This document shows positions 34,301 through 45,190 of a stretch of 64,000 nucleotides of DNA, piece after piece. Both the position numbers and the translations under genes were made by a program. Source of the DNA: Nectonema munidae (lineage: Eukaryota; Nematomorpha; Nectonematoida; Nectonematidae); contig JAUIRK010000971.1 of assembly GCA_030549495.1 (NCBI GenBank), positions 486,501-550,500 of the forward strand, in the 5' to 3' direction. Below the pieces are notes generated by a model. That model was given only the letters and a program-made list of their open reading frames with translations. It did not search any database and was not told the DNA's origin. Position 1 is the stretch's first letter; each line of letters starts with the position of its first letter.

Positions 34301-37300
34301 TGGAAGTTGTGTGAAGTATTTTAAGAATTTTTCAGAATTAGTTTATTTTTAAGACTGGTGCTAGGACAACGATGCGTTATCTTAAAGGCTTTTGAGGGCC
34401 TGTGTTCCAAGAAATAAAAATGGGCTGCTTTAAATATATAAAATTTTATTGAAAGAGAAAGCATTTGATTAATTTTAAAAAGTTTGGTCCTCAAAGGACG
34501 GATAAAAATAAACAAGGCTGAATTTAAACGTGTGGATTTATATATAAACATTATTAATATTATGTCACATATCTAAATCTCATAAAAGTCAAAGAAAATA
34601 CTGATCTTTCAACTTTTGAAAAGACTCCCGACTTCAATATTTTAGAATTATCATATTTTTAAGCTACCTTATTCTACAGTGAAATCTATTATGCCCCTAA
34701 CAGTTTTTCAAAAAAAAAATTTGGTTACTTTTGGTCTTTTTTATACAGGTTTACCTTTTTGTAATATCAATAAAGGTATTTACTATAATATTAATAAAGG
34801 TATCAGAACACTTATGTTTGTATTTTCCATTCGCTCAAAGCTTTTTTGTAAAACTTAGGTGAGTACAAAACATCACGTCTAATATTTAAATGCAAAACCT
34901 TTTTGGTAAATGAAAAATCGAACTAAAATATCAGTATTTGTGGGGGAATTTAAGTTAGAAAATGTTGACAAACACTGTCATGGAAAAGCCAGGAAACTTT
35001 ATTTCAGAAATTGGCTGACAACCCTAATATAGTCAATTTGAGTTAGTAGCACAGATACTTCCCTGATATTGCCATTTGTTTTTTGCTTACTTCTATGAAT
35101 ATTGTAAATATTACAAAAGAATTTAATTCAATGCAGATGTTTTTTTAATACATTTTAGTGCTAGACACATTGACAAGATAGAATGGAAATTGTTTATTTT
35201 TATAATAATTTAACCTAGAAAAGTTGAAATCTAAACGAGAAAAAGAAAATGGATTTTTAAAATTGATTCCATTACCACATATGTTATCTTATAACATACC
35301 GCTGTGTAATTAAAGTATTATTGGCAAGACCTTGCATCTATATTTCTGTTTTTATAGTGTAAAATATATTTTAAATACATTTTAAAAGGATAATTTGGTA
35401 CTTATTCTACTCGATACCTATTATGTGAAATTTGAATAACTCAAAAGATGGATTCGGTCGATATATCCGTTATAGCCCCATTTGCTTATCCTGGCACGCT
35501 AAGCCTTAGGAAGACTTCAATACGGCCCAACTTTAAAATTTTGCCCACCCCTAGTCTAGACAGAGTTAATTAAACCTGTGCACTGTGTCGTATTACAAAA
35601 ATAATTGGGGGGGGGGGGGGGGTTAAAAATAATCATCATAACTAGATGGCTATTGAAGTGGGACTTTTAAAAGGTAATTCGTATTCATTAAATTTCTAAT
35701 ATATTTCTATTTACAAAAATCACTATTTCAAATAAACTCGAACGCAAACAAATATGAAAGATCGATACTTCATTTTTAGATAGGAGCTATGGCCCAATGC
35801 CACCCCTCCCAGGAATACGTCACGGCGTGTATATATTGGTTAGAGGGGCGTACATCCTTCAAATTATTAGGGGGGGGGATCTTTTTTACATTTATTTTGA
35901 AAGAATTTGTGCCCGCAACTCTACCATAAAACAAGTAATATCTACAAGTCTACTCACAAGCCAAACAAGCCTTTTATCTAAAAAAGGTATAGAATTGAAG
36001 AAAAAAACAAAATTATTGGTTGAGCAATTTTTTTTGCCTTTTCACTCCCTTGAAATCACATTGGAGAGGGAGAAGGGAGGCATCGCCCCCCGGATGTGCG
36101 CTGCTGATCTGTTAGTGTATTCACTATTCACATATGTGCTTAATATTAAAATAAAAATGTGTCACCTACGTAGCTGACCTTGACATTCATATTTTCTTGT
36201 AAACACGTGTTTTCACAGCTTTTTTTGTACGGGCGACAATTTGTGGATATTATATCGGGGGATTTGCAAAAGCAACTTTGTTATAAAAGAGGTTAAATAC
36301 ATATGGGAATTGGGAACAGGCAATTTAATTTGTGGTATCCCAGTATTCTTTCTAAACGACTTCGCAGTAACCCCATTCCACTGTATATAAAATTCTTCGA
36401 ATTTTTTATTTTTCCCCACTTCAATCTTTGAACCTCATGAAAATCCTAATTTTGGTTTAGCGAAATGCCTAGCGATGGAAGCGTATTGATCTAGTTGTAC
36501 AAAAATACACGCTCATATACATAGGCAGCAGTGGTGAATCCAGAAATTTCTTATAGGGGGCCGAAATCTATTTAAATTTTTTGCAATTTTGCTAAAAGTC
36601 TTCAGAGAATACGACAGCTGTATTATGTCTTTTAGAATTCGAATTGTCATATCTTTGATATAAACGTAATCAACTACCAACAAGTATTGTAGGAAAAAGC
36701 AAAATTAGTAAGGGTAATTTTCGAGGCTATTTTTCATAGGTGGGGCTATTTTTCATGAGCCCCCCTCCTCCCTGGATCCGCCACTGATAGGCAGGCATTT
36801 ACAGATTTATGCAAAATATGCACTTTTATGATTATTTTGATGCTAGGAAAACTACTGCTGTTTTGGAACACTCTGTCTCAAATTTACATGGGATATTAAA
36901 GATTTATTTAGAATTAAGCATATAATAATAGTAAAGGTAAAAAATAGGAAGACTCGGTCTTAGAAAACTGGGTCCCTCAGTTGACTATATAGCTCGCGAA
37001 AACTAATATATTTGAATCACTATAAAACTATTATATTTCAAATGAATTTGAATAGCTATGATACCATCATGCTTATTTATAATTACTATTATGACAAACT
37101 AACTAATAACTTGCTTCAAACCCAGTTATTAGAGTTTAGCAAGTTTTGTACAAAGCGTGTGGAGCGATATGAAAAAGAAGAAGCTGAGTGTTGCAGAGGT
37201 ACATGATAGACAAAACTAATAGACGATTCATACCTCCCAGCCCTTAAAAAACTTTGCGCTATATGAGAAGTTCAAATTGGGATCCCTTAACAGCGTTTTT

Positions 37301-39209
37301 GCTGAAAACCGCATTGTACTTTATTGTTTAGCTGTTTTTGCAAATCTAACCAAAGCATATCAAAGTGGATTGGTGATTGGCCCCGACGAAGAATTGATCA
37401 GAGCTTCTCACACGATTGAATTTTGTGCTGGAATCCTGGATGATGAAAAGTTGTCGCCCGCAGAGATAGCAGTTAAGGAAGTTCTAGAAGAAACAGGATA
37501 TTGCATTTCGACAAACGAACTGGAGTATATCACGAGTTACAGGTAACTCTAAGACTTGATAATCTAACTTTAACCGCACCGCTGCCTATGATGCTATTTT
37601 TATACGCATTCTTATAGATGTATCCTTTTGAATCAATTGAAAAATGTATATATAGAGAATTGATTGATCTACGACATGTAATCTATATATTTAAGTCTGC
37701 ATCGTTTCTCGACCTTTGCACGTTCGTCGAACTCTTGAAATAAAATCTTTCAAGGAATGATCTTTCAAGATGAAAATCTTTCAAGGAATTTCAGATGAAA
37801 ATCTTTCAAGGAATCCTACAGAAAAAAGATTATTTTTATATATTTTTATCACAGTATTTTAAATTGAAAGAAAAAGAGAATTAGATTCAAGATGCAAAAA
37901 AAGGATTCACCATTTAACCAATGAAGAAAATCCAAATGTGCTTAAATTTTATCATTCTAAAAACATATGATAATAATTAAAGCATAAACTACGTTGAAAA
38001 AATATAGATTATTGAGCACTACTTTGAGAAAACTTCTGTATCAAATTTATTAGTGCTGCTAAAAATACATTAGTTTACATTACTATTTCTCACGAAAGCG
38101 TTAGAGAGATTTTGTAGAACCATGGAGTTTCACGGAACATCGGTTGAGAAACGTTTTTAAGATTGAAAATAACATACAGCGCGTAGCATAGGTCTTGCAG
38201 TTATTTGTAGGTCAATAAACTCTTGTATGCATCTATAAACGCTTCAAAAATCAGGTTTAAATGAGGCTGATATGTTTTTGCATTCTATTGAAAATTTTTT
38301 AGGTAGATTATTTTTGTGTGTGTTTCAATAGCTTCTCACTCATCGTTTCCACACCAAAAATTGTCAAATTGAAGCCTTGCATCGGTGACAGAGACCGTAT
38401 TAAAAACATGCAATATATATTTATATATTCTTTGCCTTTTAATTGCAAATGAATGAATTCATTTAAATGAAATACTCATTCCTTTATTTTTTATTAACAA
38501 GTAGGTTAGGTATGTTTGGATGAAAAACTACTTTTAATATTTCTTTCTACTCCTCTTGGTGTATCAAGTTTAGGGGCAGAGTGGAAGAGAAGAGATAAAA
38601 CTTAAATCGGTATGGGGGGGGGCATACAATTTTGAATTTAATAAAAGGGGGCCAGAATTAGATTGAGAAACCCTGATCTAAGCAACTTGAGGGCTGAAAG
38701 GCCCTTCACCCTTAGCAACATGAGACCTGATCCATAAAATTAAAATAGCCTATATTAAAAAAAGGTGTAGTAGAATAAAAAAAATTAGTTCTTCTGAATA
38801 TGTTGGAAGGACTAATCTTACTTACGGGTTTTTGAGTCAATTAACTGCAAAGAGTCAAAGACGTAAGGAGCGTGCTCTATTCATTCTATCTGTCACAAAG
38901 AAAATAAAAGTGCCACTATTTTCACTAGTAGTGCAGCATTTCGTAATTTAAAGCGCAGTATTTATTTCCTTCAGAGCATCAGTCGGCCTCAATGGAGCTA
39001 AGCAAATGTTGTTTTACTGCGAAGTGACGAAGAAGCATAAGGTCAGTGTGGGCGGTGGCATTCCTGAAGAAGAGGAGATAGAAGTGATTGAGATGTCTCC
39101 GCAACAAGCAAAAGAGATGATGTACAACGAAAGCGCGAATAAACCTCCTGCTTTGATGTTCGCGCTTCTTTGGTTTTTCAATAATAAACACGGCAGGAAG
39201 CAGTATTAG
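31272..39209 (+). CDS. NUDT14: NUDT14, UDP-sugar pyrophosphatase, five exons
   Basis: Exons 31272-31385, 31443-31486, 34123-34187, 37332-37542 and 38975-39209 join to 222 residues, the same length as human NUDT14. All four introns are GT-AG and the split codons resolve in frame. The enzyme is a cytosolic Nudix hydrolase that cleaves UDP-glucose and ADP-ribose to a sugar phosphate and a nucleoside monophosphate, with Mg2+. Matches to human: SNYVKPFSFYFTQN, RWDYIKAHDS (human SWDFMKTHDS) at residues 44-53, VFVRQFRPA at 67-75, IEFCAGILDD at 103-112, KEVLEETGY (Nudix metal-binding core, E127/E128) at 123-131, SVGLNGAKQMLFYCEV at 147-162. The start is the ATG at 31272. No breaks are seen, so it looks functional. 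Introns 2 to 4 are 1.4-3.1 kb and carry MITEs. Confidence 0.94.
31443..31486 (+). CDS. NUDT14: NUDT14 exon 2
   Basis: A 44-base exon encoding NKRERRWDYIKAHD plus two bases of a serine codon. It follows a 57-base intron (31386-31442) ending TTGTGTAG. The donor is GACAG|GTTTTG. Confidence 0.9.
31487..34122 (+). other. NUDT14: NUDT14 intron 2
   Basis: 2636 bases, non-coding. It contains a 146-codon frame (31547-31987) with no recognisable family, rich in F, H and Y. It also contains GC-biased transposon ends near 32250-32290 and a hAT-like MITE at 32614-32819. Confidence 0.7.
32614..32819. mobile_element. hAT-like MITE in NUDT14 intron 2
   Basis: The left end CAGGGGCGCACATTCGGGGG and the right end, reversed, CAGTAGCGTAACTAG are imperfect inverted repeats. 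A C-rich stretch (CTGCCCCCTCCCCC) lies inside the left arm. It is 206 bp and non-coding. No clean target duplication remains. Confidence 0.5.
34123..34187 (+). CDS. NUDT14: NUDT14 exon 3
   Basis: A 65-base exon encoding VVVIIYNTSSDTLVFVRQFR and P, with split codons at both ends. It corresponds to human SVTVLLFNSS...LVKQFRPA. The acceptor is TTTTTAG|C and the donor CCAG|GTATAA. Confidence 0.92.
35846..36103. mobile_element. hAT-like MITE with GGGGCGTACATCC end
   Basis: The left arm GGGGCGTACATCC and the right arm, reversed, GCGCACATCCGGGGGG resemble each other. Flanks TTGGTTAG and TCTGTTAG match at 6 of 8 bases and may be the target duplication. Boundaries are uncertain by a few bases. Confidence 0.45.
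36529..36786. mobile_element. hAT-type MITE with perfect 8-bp target duplication
   Basis: Ends CAGTGGTGAATCCAG and, reversed, CAGTGGCGGATCCAG match at 13 of 15 bases. The 8-mer ATAGGCAG flanks it exactly on both sides (36521-36528, 36787-36794). It is 258 bp, with G-rich and C-rich subterminal runs and no coding frame. It lies in NUDT14 intron 3, about 550 bases before exon 4. The intact duplication suggests a fairly recent insertion. Confidence 0.88.
37332..37542 (+). CDS. NUDT14: NUDT14 exon 4 (Nudix box)
   Basis: Carries the Nudix fold core: FCAGILDDEKLSPAE then KEVLEETGY. The acceptor TTGTTTAG completes the alanine codon begun by exon 3, restoring FRPAVF. The donor is TACAG|GTAACT. The frame is also open further upstream, but that part is intronic. 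Confidence 0.93.
37543..38974 (+). other. NUDT14: NUDT14 intron 4
   Basis: 1432 bases, non-coding. It contains a short minisatellite (37742-37818) and, at 38661-38675, GATTGAGAAACCCTG, which reversed is a hAT-style terminal CAGGGTTTCTCAATC without a clear partner. Confidence 0.7.
37742..37818. repeat. Minisatellite in NUDT14 intron 4
   Basis: Three to four imperfect copies of AAAATCTTTCAAGGAAT, spaced by GATG-type linkers, in 77 bases. A small local expansion. Confidence 0.7.
38975..39209 (+). CDS. NUDT14: NUDT14 exon 5 (C-terminus)
   Basis: Acceptor TTCCTTCAG|A completes an arginine codon. It encodes ASVGLNGAKQMLFYCEV, an acidic GGGIPEEEEIEVIEM stretch as in the human protein, and ends LWFFNNKHGRKQY with TAG at 39207. 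An AATAAA lies about 220 bases downstream. Confidence 0.93.
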
Positions 39210-39472
39210 AACTGAGATCTTTCTTTCACATATGTTTCTATTGGTGAGAGCTAAAACAGTTACGCTTTTTTAGTTTAGCAAAATGCTTAACAAATCGAAG
39301 ATGTAATTTTTACACAACCCCAGACCCCTTATCAACGAAATCATGGATCAGGGACGAAACAAACCTACCTCGATCTAGTTGCACACCATACTATTTTTAA
39401 CTGTTTTTTCACTAGAGTTTATATAAAAATAAATTAGAATTAAGTACGCTTTTCTCGAATTTGACTTTTTAA
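39210..39472 (+). other. NUDT14 3' flank
   Basis: The likely 3' untranslated region. An AATAAA at about 39428-39433 is a candidate poly-A signal. No other feature. Confidence 0.35.
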
Positions 39473-40005
39473 CCGTAGAACTACCAACAGGACCAATGAC
39501 ACCTTTTCAATTTTAAACAATTTTTATAAGCAAAAATTTTTTTTTCAATACTTCCCCTCATTTAATTTTATTTTCTTACACCAAATATCATTTTTAGCTT
39601 GATAAAGATTTAAATTTTTTATTTTGAAGTTGGCAGCCATTTATACTTTTTTTACTAAGAGGGTCAATTGACACTTTTATTCATCTTAGGTTAAATTTTA
39701 TTCAAAATAATATTATTGTATACAATATTTGAATTAGGGCATGATTCGCATACAATTTTAGAACATTTGATGCAAATGATTCGTGATTTATTTTTTAACA
39801 GACACAACCCATTTTACTCTTTTTTTCGAGGGTATAATTTATTCATTTTAACACACTTTTCTAGAATTAGTTTGTCATGGAGTTTTTCTGTTTTTCTCTT
39901 TTGCATAACCTATTCACCTAAGTTTGTAAATGAAAGCTGCTTAGGGTCAATTGATCCTATTCGAATTGAAAGGTATACTTTTTTGTATTCGTAGTTCTAT
40001 CAGAG
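39473..40005. mobile_element. Possible piggyBac-like MITE with TAGAACTAC arms
   Basis: Left arm CCGTAGAACTACC directly follows TTAA (39469-39472). A reversed TAGAACTACG lies at about 39985-39998, and TTAA occurs at 40016 and 40021. AGGGTCAATTGA-type words recur three times inside. The right terminus is not clean. The 92-codon frame inside (39716-39994) has no recognised family. Confidence 0.4.
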
Positions 40006-41125
40006 CATTGTGTCTTTAATTTAACGCTCTAACTTCTAAATAAGCCGAGAACAAAAACTAAAATATGGCGTCACAACTGCAGTTGAACATATAAGATGTC
40101 ATTATACCAGCAATTTTTTAACTTTCTTCAGATATGGACCTCTTATAAATCATAACTCCTTTTAAATATCATTTTGTAAATGTTTTTTGTTCTCCATTTA
40201 AATTAGTGAGTAATTATCATCTGTCAATCTTAGTAATACACTGTTATGGTTGGTGGAAAATATAGATATCTGATACAGTTTGTATGAATATTACTATATC
40301 TTAAAAGACAAAAGTATGAGACGAGAAAATAGTGATAATAAACTTGTAAATAGGGATGTACCGGATACCCAGAAAATATTCGTCTAAAATTTTACTATTC
40401 GGTATCCAAAATCCGTTCTTACTTTAAATTTAACCGGATATTCGGATAAACCGGACACGTATAACTAATATTAAATTACATTATTTTGAGCAATAACACA
40501 TAGATATATTTTTTTATAAAACTATGTTAATAACATTCATGAATAAAAAGATAACTGAGAAATTTTCTTCTAAAAATTATAAAACTTTCATGTCAAATAT
40601 TTTTTTATCTAGTTTCAAAATAAATATACTGCAAATGTTCATTTGACTTGAAAATAAAAAAATATATGTTATTTTCTTTTTCTAAAAATACATCTTAAAT
40701 TTTCAGTTCAAACTTTTTCCGTTTTGACAAGTAACAAAATATTTAAAATTTGAGTAGATTTTAAGAATATTCCAAAATAAAATACACTTTAAAAAATTAA
40801 AAATCAAAGTTTGACAATTTTTAATGATGTTTTTTAAATTGATATATGATAGTACTTTTTTTCCTCTTATTTAAAATAATTAAACTTACATTTTAAACAT
40901 ACTAAATTATTGAGTATGTGTATTCATAACACAGGACAATAATTTCAAATTTTTTTGCTGATTTTAATTTGAAACTTATTTTAGAGCTTATTCAAATATG
41001 CTGAATCACGTCAAGTTTGTGTTCTAAAAAGTGTTTTTAATTTTATTATTTATTTGTGAAATGCCTTTTTGCATGAAACTTAGTTTTTATTTTTTATAGG
41101 ATTAAATTAATTTTTTGCTTGCAAT
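40006..41125. other. AT-rich DNA with a transposon end at 40353
   Basis: GGGATGTACCGGATACCC at about 40353, followed by several CCGGATA and CGGTATCC words to 40460, resembles the end of a hAT-like element; it may belong to the element whose gene starts at 41126. The rest is featureless. Confidence 0.35.
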
Positions 41126-41760
41126 ATGGCTTTAAGAAGAAAGTGTTTAAATTCTCCTGATTCGTTTTGTTATATATGTGAAAACTTTACAATTCCAACT
41201 CAAAGAATGAGAATTAATGAATTCCTTAAAAAAAAAGACTTATTTTGCGTATTTTAAAATCAAACTAGGTGATCAAGAAAGTTCATGGGCAACACATTGT
41301 TTGTAAACCATGTGTTGAAAATCTATGTCAGTGGACAAAAAACAAAAGAAAAAATTTATCTTTCCGAATACCAATGGTTTGGCGTGAGCATAAATATCAT
41401 GTCAATGATTGTTACTTTTGTCTTACCAAAATTTCAGGTTAATAAAAAAACTAAGAAACTCCAAATTTACCTGCTGTAATTCGTCTTATTAAGCATTCAG
41501 AAGAAGTTCCAATTCTTATTTTTGAAAGCTTACCAGCTTCAGAAAATGAAATTGATATATCCGATGTGAATTTATTTAATAAAAGTAAAATATTAACTCA
41601 ATCCGAATTAAATGATTTAGTTAGAGAACTAGGTCTTTCAAAAGAGCTTTCTGAAGTACTAGTAGCTTCACGACTTAAAGAAAAAAATATGTTACATAAA
41701 GATGTAAATATAACATTCTATCGTAATATGGGAAAAAAATTCTTTTCGGGTGATATTTCA
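41126..41760 (+). pseudogene. Multi-copy transposon-type protein of unknown function, 5' part
   Basis: Encodes ALRRKCLNSPDSFCYICENF (a CxxC pair), KLGDQESSWATH, PMVWREHKYHVNDCYFC (second cysteine pair), then a long frame with SELNDLVRELGLSKELSEVL and ASRLKEKN followed by ITFYRN. I recall this order from an uncharacterised protein repeated many times in arthropod and other animal genomes; I do not know its superfamily. Two frame changes separate the blocks. The gene resumes after an interruption at about 44650. Confidence 0.65.
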
Positions 41761-41871
41761 CCAATTTCGGCCTTAAAAGCACTTATAACCAAAATTTTAG
41801 TTTCATTTCTGAACTTTATAAAATTAAGGAAAGGTTACTATAAAAAAAGTTACCTTGTATACCAGGGACAG

Positions 41872-42500
41872 ATCTAGAAATTGGCATTATGGGGCGGATT
41901 TTACTAAACTAGAACTCAAATTTGAAACATATAAATTTAAGCTTTAGCAAAATTTTTAAGCTATTTTAATCTTATTTTGGGTAATAGTTTAATAAAAAGC
42001 GAAAATTGACATTTTATCATAAAACTTAGAGTATTATAATAGTATATCAAAAATTATACGTTTCTCATAAGAAAGTAACTAGATTAAGAACTAAGAGAGT
42101 TAAGGAGCCTCATCCGTCTAGGACACTTTTTAGCGTGCATATAAATAACAGTGTCAATATCCCATCGAATATCTTTGTGAACAAAAAGAAGAATGAGGGC
42201 ATTAAAACAATCCTCATTCATTGAACTGCGAAGTGAATTGTTGTGGTAAAACTTGATGTGTTTAAATAATAAATTTACAAAAAAAAATTGGCTAATATAA
42301 AAGTGATAAGTGTCACACTTAACTACGATTGAAACATAAAAAACTTTTCAGGGCTTCTCACTTTAGAGAAAGATTGAATCTAAAAAACGAGTTGCAGAAA
42401 TCATCATAATATTTGTGTTCTACGAAAAGAATTAGATCAAGAAAACTTTTCAAGCAATTTTGGAGGGGGGCATACGCCGGTTCCGCCCCTTTGAATCTGC
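41872..42500. mobile_element. MITE-like insertion with GGGGCGGA arms
   Basis: The left arm CAGGGACAGATCTAG, with GGGGCGGATTTT just inside, pairs with a reversed right arm CAAAGGGGCGGAACCGG at about 42470-42492. TGTATAC occurs immediately left of the element and again at 42504-42510 and may be the target duplication. There is no coding frame. It interrupts the gene that starts at 41126. Confidence 0.5.
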
Positions 42501-43070
42501 AAGTGTATACTATCGGGTGAATTTTCACCCATGAAATAAATTGAGCACTATAAGTTTTCCATCCCTTCTCATATAGAAGTACAAAAAAAAACAAAAAATT
42601 TATTAGAATATGTATAAACTACAACATCAACAGGTTTACATTATATATATTATATGAGAGATTAGTTATTGTGTAGGACGATTTCATAAAGAAGTCTTGT
42701 GTCAAAAATTTGACGAATGATATATACATACATATGCTCATAAAAGAAAAAAATCGGTTTTTGTGTTAATTCAAGCATATCTAAGTTTGTTTCTCTATTT
42801 GCCTATTTTATTGTTCACTTATTTGAAAAGATGAATTCACTAGTTAGCGATGAAGAAAAGTTTGATAGTGCATCTGATTCAGAAGAAGATGTTGTCAAAG
42901 ATGTTCCAGGAACAAGTGATGATGAATACATGTGATATCCATGGATCTAAAGGTATTCTTTCTAAAGATGGCTTATTTTATTGGTTTTTATTTACGCATG
43001 AAGTTCAAAGTACCTTTCAGAAAATATTATAAAAGGTCATGTAGGTATTACTAATTTTGCTTCTTCTCGT

Positions 43071-43325
43071 ATGAATTCTATTATGGATGCTTTTGATTTG
43101 TGTTTCAATGATTCCTTGCAAAATAAAGTAGCTCACTATACGAACATCGAAGGTAAAAGGGTGTATGGTGATGTTTGGAATGATATTGATAAGACAACGC
43201 TCAAAGCAATTTTTGGACTTCTTATTTTAGCTGGTGTACTACATTCAAATGGTGAATCTCTTGAAAGTTTATGGAGTGAGGTTATGGGCAGACCTGTTTT
43301 CAGATCAACAATGTCAAAACATTAA
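43071..43325 (+). pseudogene. piggyBac transposase, N-terminal DDE_Tnp_1_7 segment
   Basis: Encodes MNSIMDAFDLCFNDSLQNKV, then DIDKTTLKAIFGLLILAGVL and ESLESLWSEVMGRPVFRSTM, the conserved N-terminal half of the piggyBac domain. It ends at a stop within the motif that normally continues into RF and the first catalytic aspartate region. Confidence 0.8.
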
Positions 43326-43623
43326 TAATAAGAGTTTTCAGATTTGATGACAAGAAAGATAGAAGTGAAAGAAGAGCTAAAGATAAACTGGCCTCCATCA
43401 GAAATTTATGGGATTCATGAGTTCATAACTTGCAAAATTTATATGTGCCCCGTAAAACAACTATTTATGAACAATTGTTTCCTTTCAGGGGTCATTGTCC
43501 AATGAAACAGTATATACCTTCGAAACCAGTCAGACTAATTATGCATGGAATCTGCAAGTGTACACTGGAAAAAACTCTGATTCGCAATAGGAAAAAAATC
43601 AAAGGCAAAGAGTTGTTCTGGAT

Positions 43624-43962
43624 TTGATAAAAGATTTGAAAGGCAGAAATGTGGTATGTGATAACTTTTTCACCACGTATGATCTTGCAGTAAAGTTACT
43701 GAAACAAAAAGTGACGTCAGTAGGAACAGTTCGTTCCAACAAAAAATTTCTTCCAAACATTGATAAAAAATTGCTCCGTTGTTCTGAAGTTTTTTCTTTT
43801 ACTTTACAGATCAAGTTACTTTGGTGCACTACATACCAAAAAAGTATAAAGTTGTCTTTGTTAATGAGCCCTCTTCATCGGGATAAATCTACCTCTTCAA
43901 ATGAAAGAAATTTGCCAGAAATTATCTCATTCTACAACAAAAATCAGGTGTTGATACTCTAG
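43624..43962 (+). pseudogene. piggyBac transposase, catalytic segment
   Basis: VVLDLI (in the preceding codons), then KDLKGRNVVCDNFFTTYDLA and GTVRSNKKFLP. CDNFFTTY contains one of the catalytic aspartates of piggyBac enzymes. The frame carries on to about 43962 and passes into family sequence of the C-terminal region. Confidence 0.8.
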
Positions 43963-44649
43963 AGTCAAGATAGTCTAGATCAAATGATTGGAATTTACAG
44001 AGTGAAAAGAAAAATAAACAGATGGCTATTTGCTCTATTTTACAACATCATTGATATCTCATGTTTCAACGCCTTCATACTATGGACAGAAGTCAACGTT
44101 GAATGGAACAAGAACAAATGGTATAGGAGACATTTATTTCTGGAACAACTTGGATTTGATCTTGTTAACGCTGAAATATTGAGAAGACAAAACTCTCCAA
44201 GGACATCCTCATCTTTATCTTTGCTCCAAAGTTTTCAAGCATCTAACGATGAAGTTTACGATTCACCAGGTCCATCAAAAGGAGCTCGTTGTCAACTTTG
44301 CGCAGGGAAAGACAGGAAAGCTTACTCCAGATGTTGAAAATGTGAAATATATATATATGTGGTCAACATAAAACTACTGTATTTTTTTGCAAAAAATGTT
44401 ATAAATCATTGTAAATTTTGAACAAGTTAAAAACCTTTTATTATCAAATAAGCTATGGGTGAAATTTCACCCAAAAATGATTTGTGGAAATTTTTTTGAA
44501 AGTAGTATGAGGGAAATTCATGGGCGTACAAAACTATGAGACAAATGAATGGAAACTCTTTATAGGCAGCTAAAAAACAGTTTAAAATGTGTACTACTTC
44601 ATAACAAAAACATTTTAGTGGACTACCTATTGTTTACTCTATTAATTTA

Positions 44650-45190
44650 AAAGTAAGTTATAAAAACATTAGACTAATTTTAGAATTAACTATAAAGATC
44701 ATTATTCGTCTATATGTGTAGATTTTAAAATGGTAAGCTTGTTATTAGGACAACAAAATGGTTAAACCAAGTATCCTTGTTTTATATGCTTATGCGTTAG
44801 TCGCGCTAAAGAAAAACATTGGTCTAGTAGAGAAAATTTTACAATTGGAAGAGAAAACAATAAATGAACGTGTTGTTAAAAAAGAAAAAAATCTCTCCTC
44901 CTCTTCATTTAAAGCTCATGAAGGAGGAGTTTGTCAAAGCTTTGGATGAAGAAGGAGATTGTTTCAAGTTTGTATTAGAAGCATTTTCTCCTTTAAGTTG
45001 TGAAAAATAAAAGCTGGTGTCTTTGATGAATCGCAAATTAGAAAACTTATCGAGTGCTCAACTTTTATATATAAGCTCAATGAACACAACTGAAGAAAAG
45101 CTTGGAGAGCTTCTGTAGCCTCTTCTGTTGTTGATGGCTTTTTGGGAAATAAGAACGATGAAAACTACTTGAAACTTTATTAGAAAAATT
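44650..45190 (+). pseudogene. Multi-copy transposon-type protein, 3' part
   Basis: Continues the gene begun at 41126: SSICVDFKM, LLLGQQNG, TKYPCFICL, VSRAKEKHW, then FVKALDEEGDCFKFVLEAFS, KAGVFDESQIRKL and VVDGFLGNKNDENY. The order matches the remembered family downstream of the ITFYR block. Between the two parts about 2.9 kb of other transposons intervenes and some 100 family residues are missing. Several stops and shifts are present. Confidence 0.65.

Larger units (their letters stand above)
34188..37331 (+). other. NUDT14: NUDT14 intron 3
   Basis: 3144 bases. It holds a hAT-type end near 35515-35553, a 16-G run at 35607-35622 and MITEs at 35846-36103 and 36529-36786. A 64-codon frame at 37012-37206 has no family match and is not an exon. 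Confidence 0.7.
42511..44490 (+). mobile_element. piggyBac DNA transposon, decayed
   Basis: The transposase frame starts at ATG 42831 (MNSLVSDEEKF, acidic leader). It continues through IDKTTLKAIFGLLILAGVLH, ESLESLWSEVMGRPVFRSTM, YVPRKTTIYEQLFPFRGHCP, QYIPSKPVR and VVCDNFFTTYDLAVKLL to a C-terminal CxxC remnant near 44290-44340. The palm and DDD-type catalytic region is recognisable as piggyBac (PGBD). Frames change about four times. Both outer sides carry the palindrome GGGTGAAATTTCACCC or a one-base variant (42515-42530 and 44457-44472). TTAA flanks were not located. Confidence 0.82.

Noticed and set aside
35607-35622. Run of 16 G, considered as a G-quadruplex or regulatory element
   Set aside because: A simple homopolymer inside a transposon-rich intron, of variable length in any assembly; nothing ties it to function.
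37012-37206. 64-codon frame upstream of NUDT14 exon 4, considered as an alternative first exon
   Set aside because: The exon 3 donor and exon 4 acceptor restore the conserved FRPAVF sequence exactly, leaving no place for this frame.
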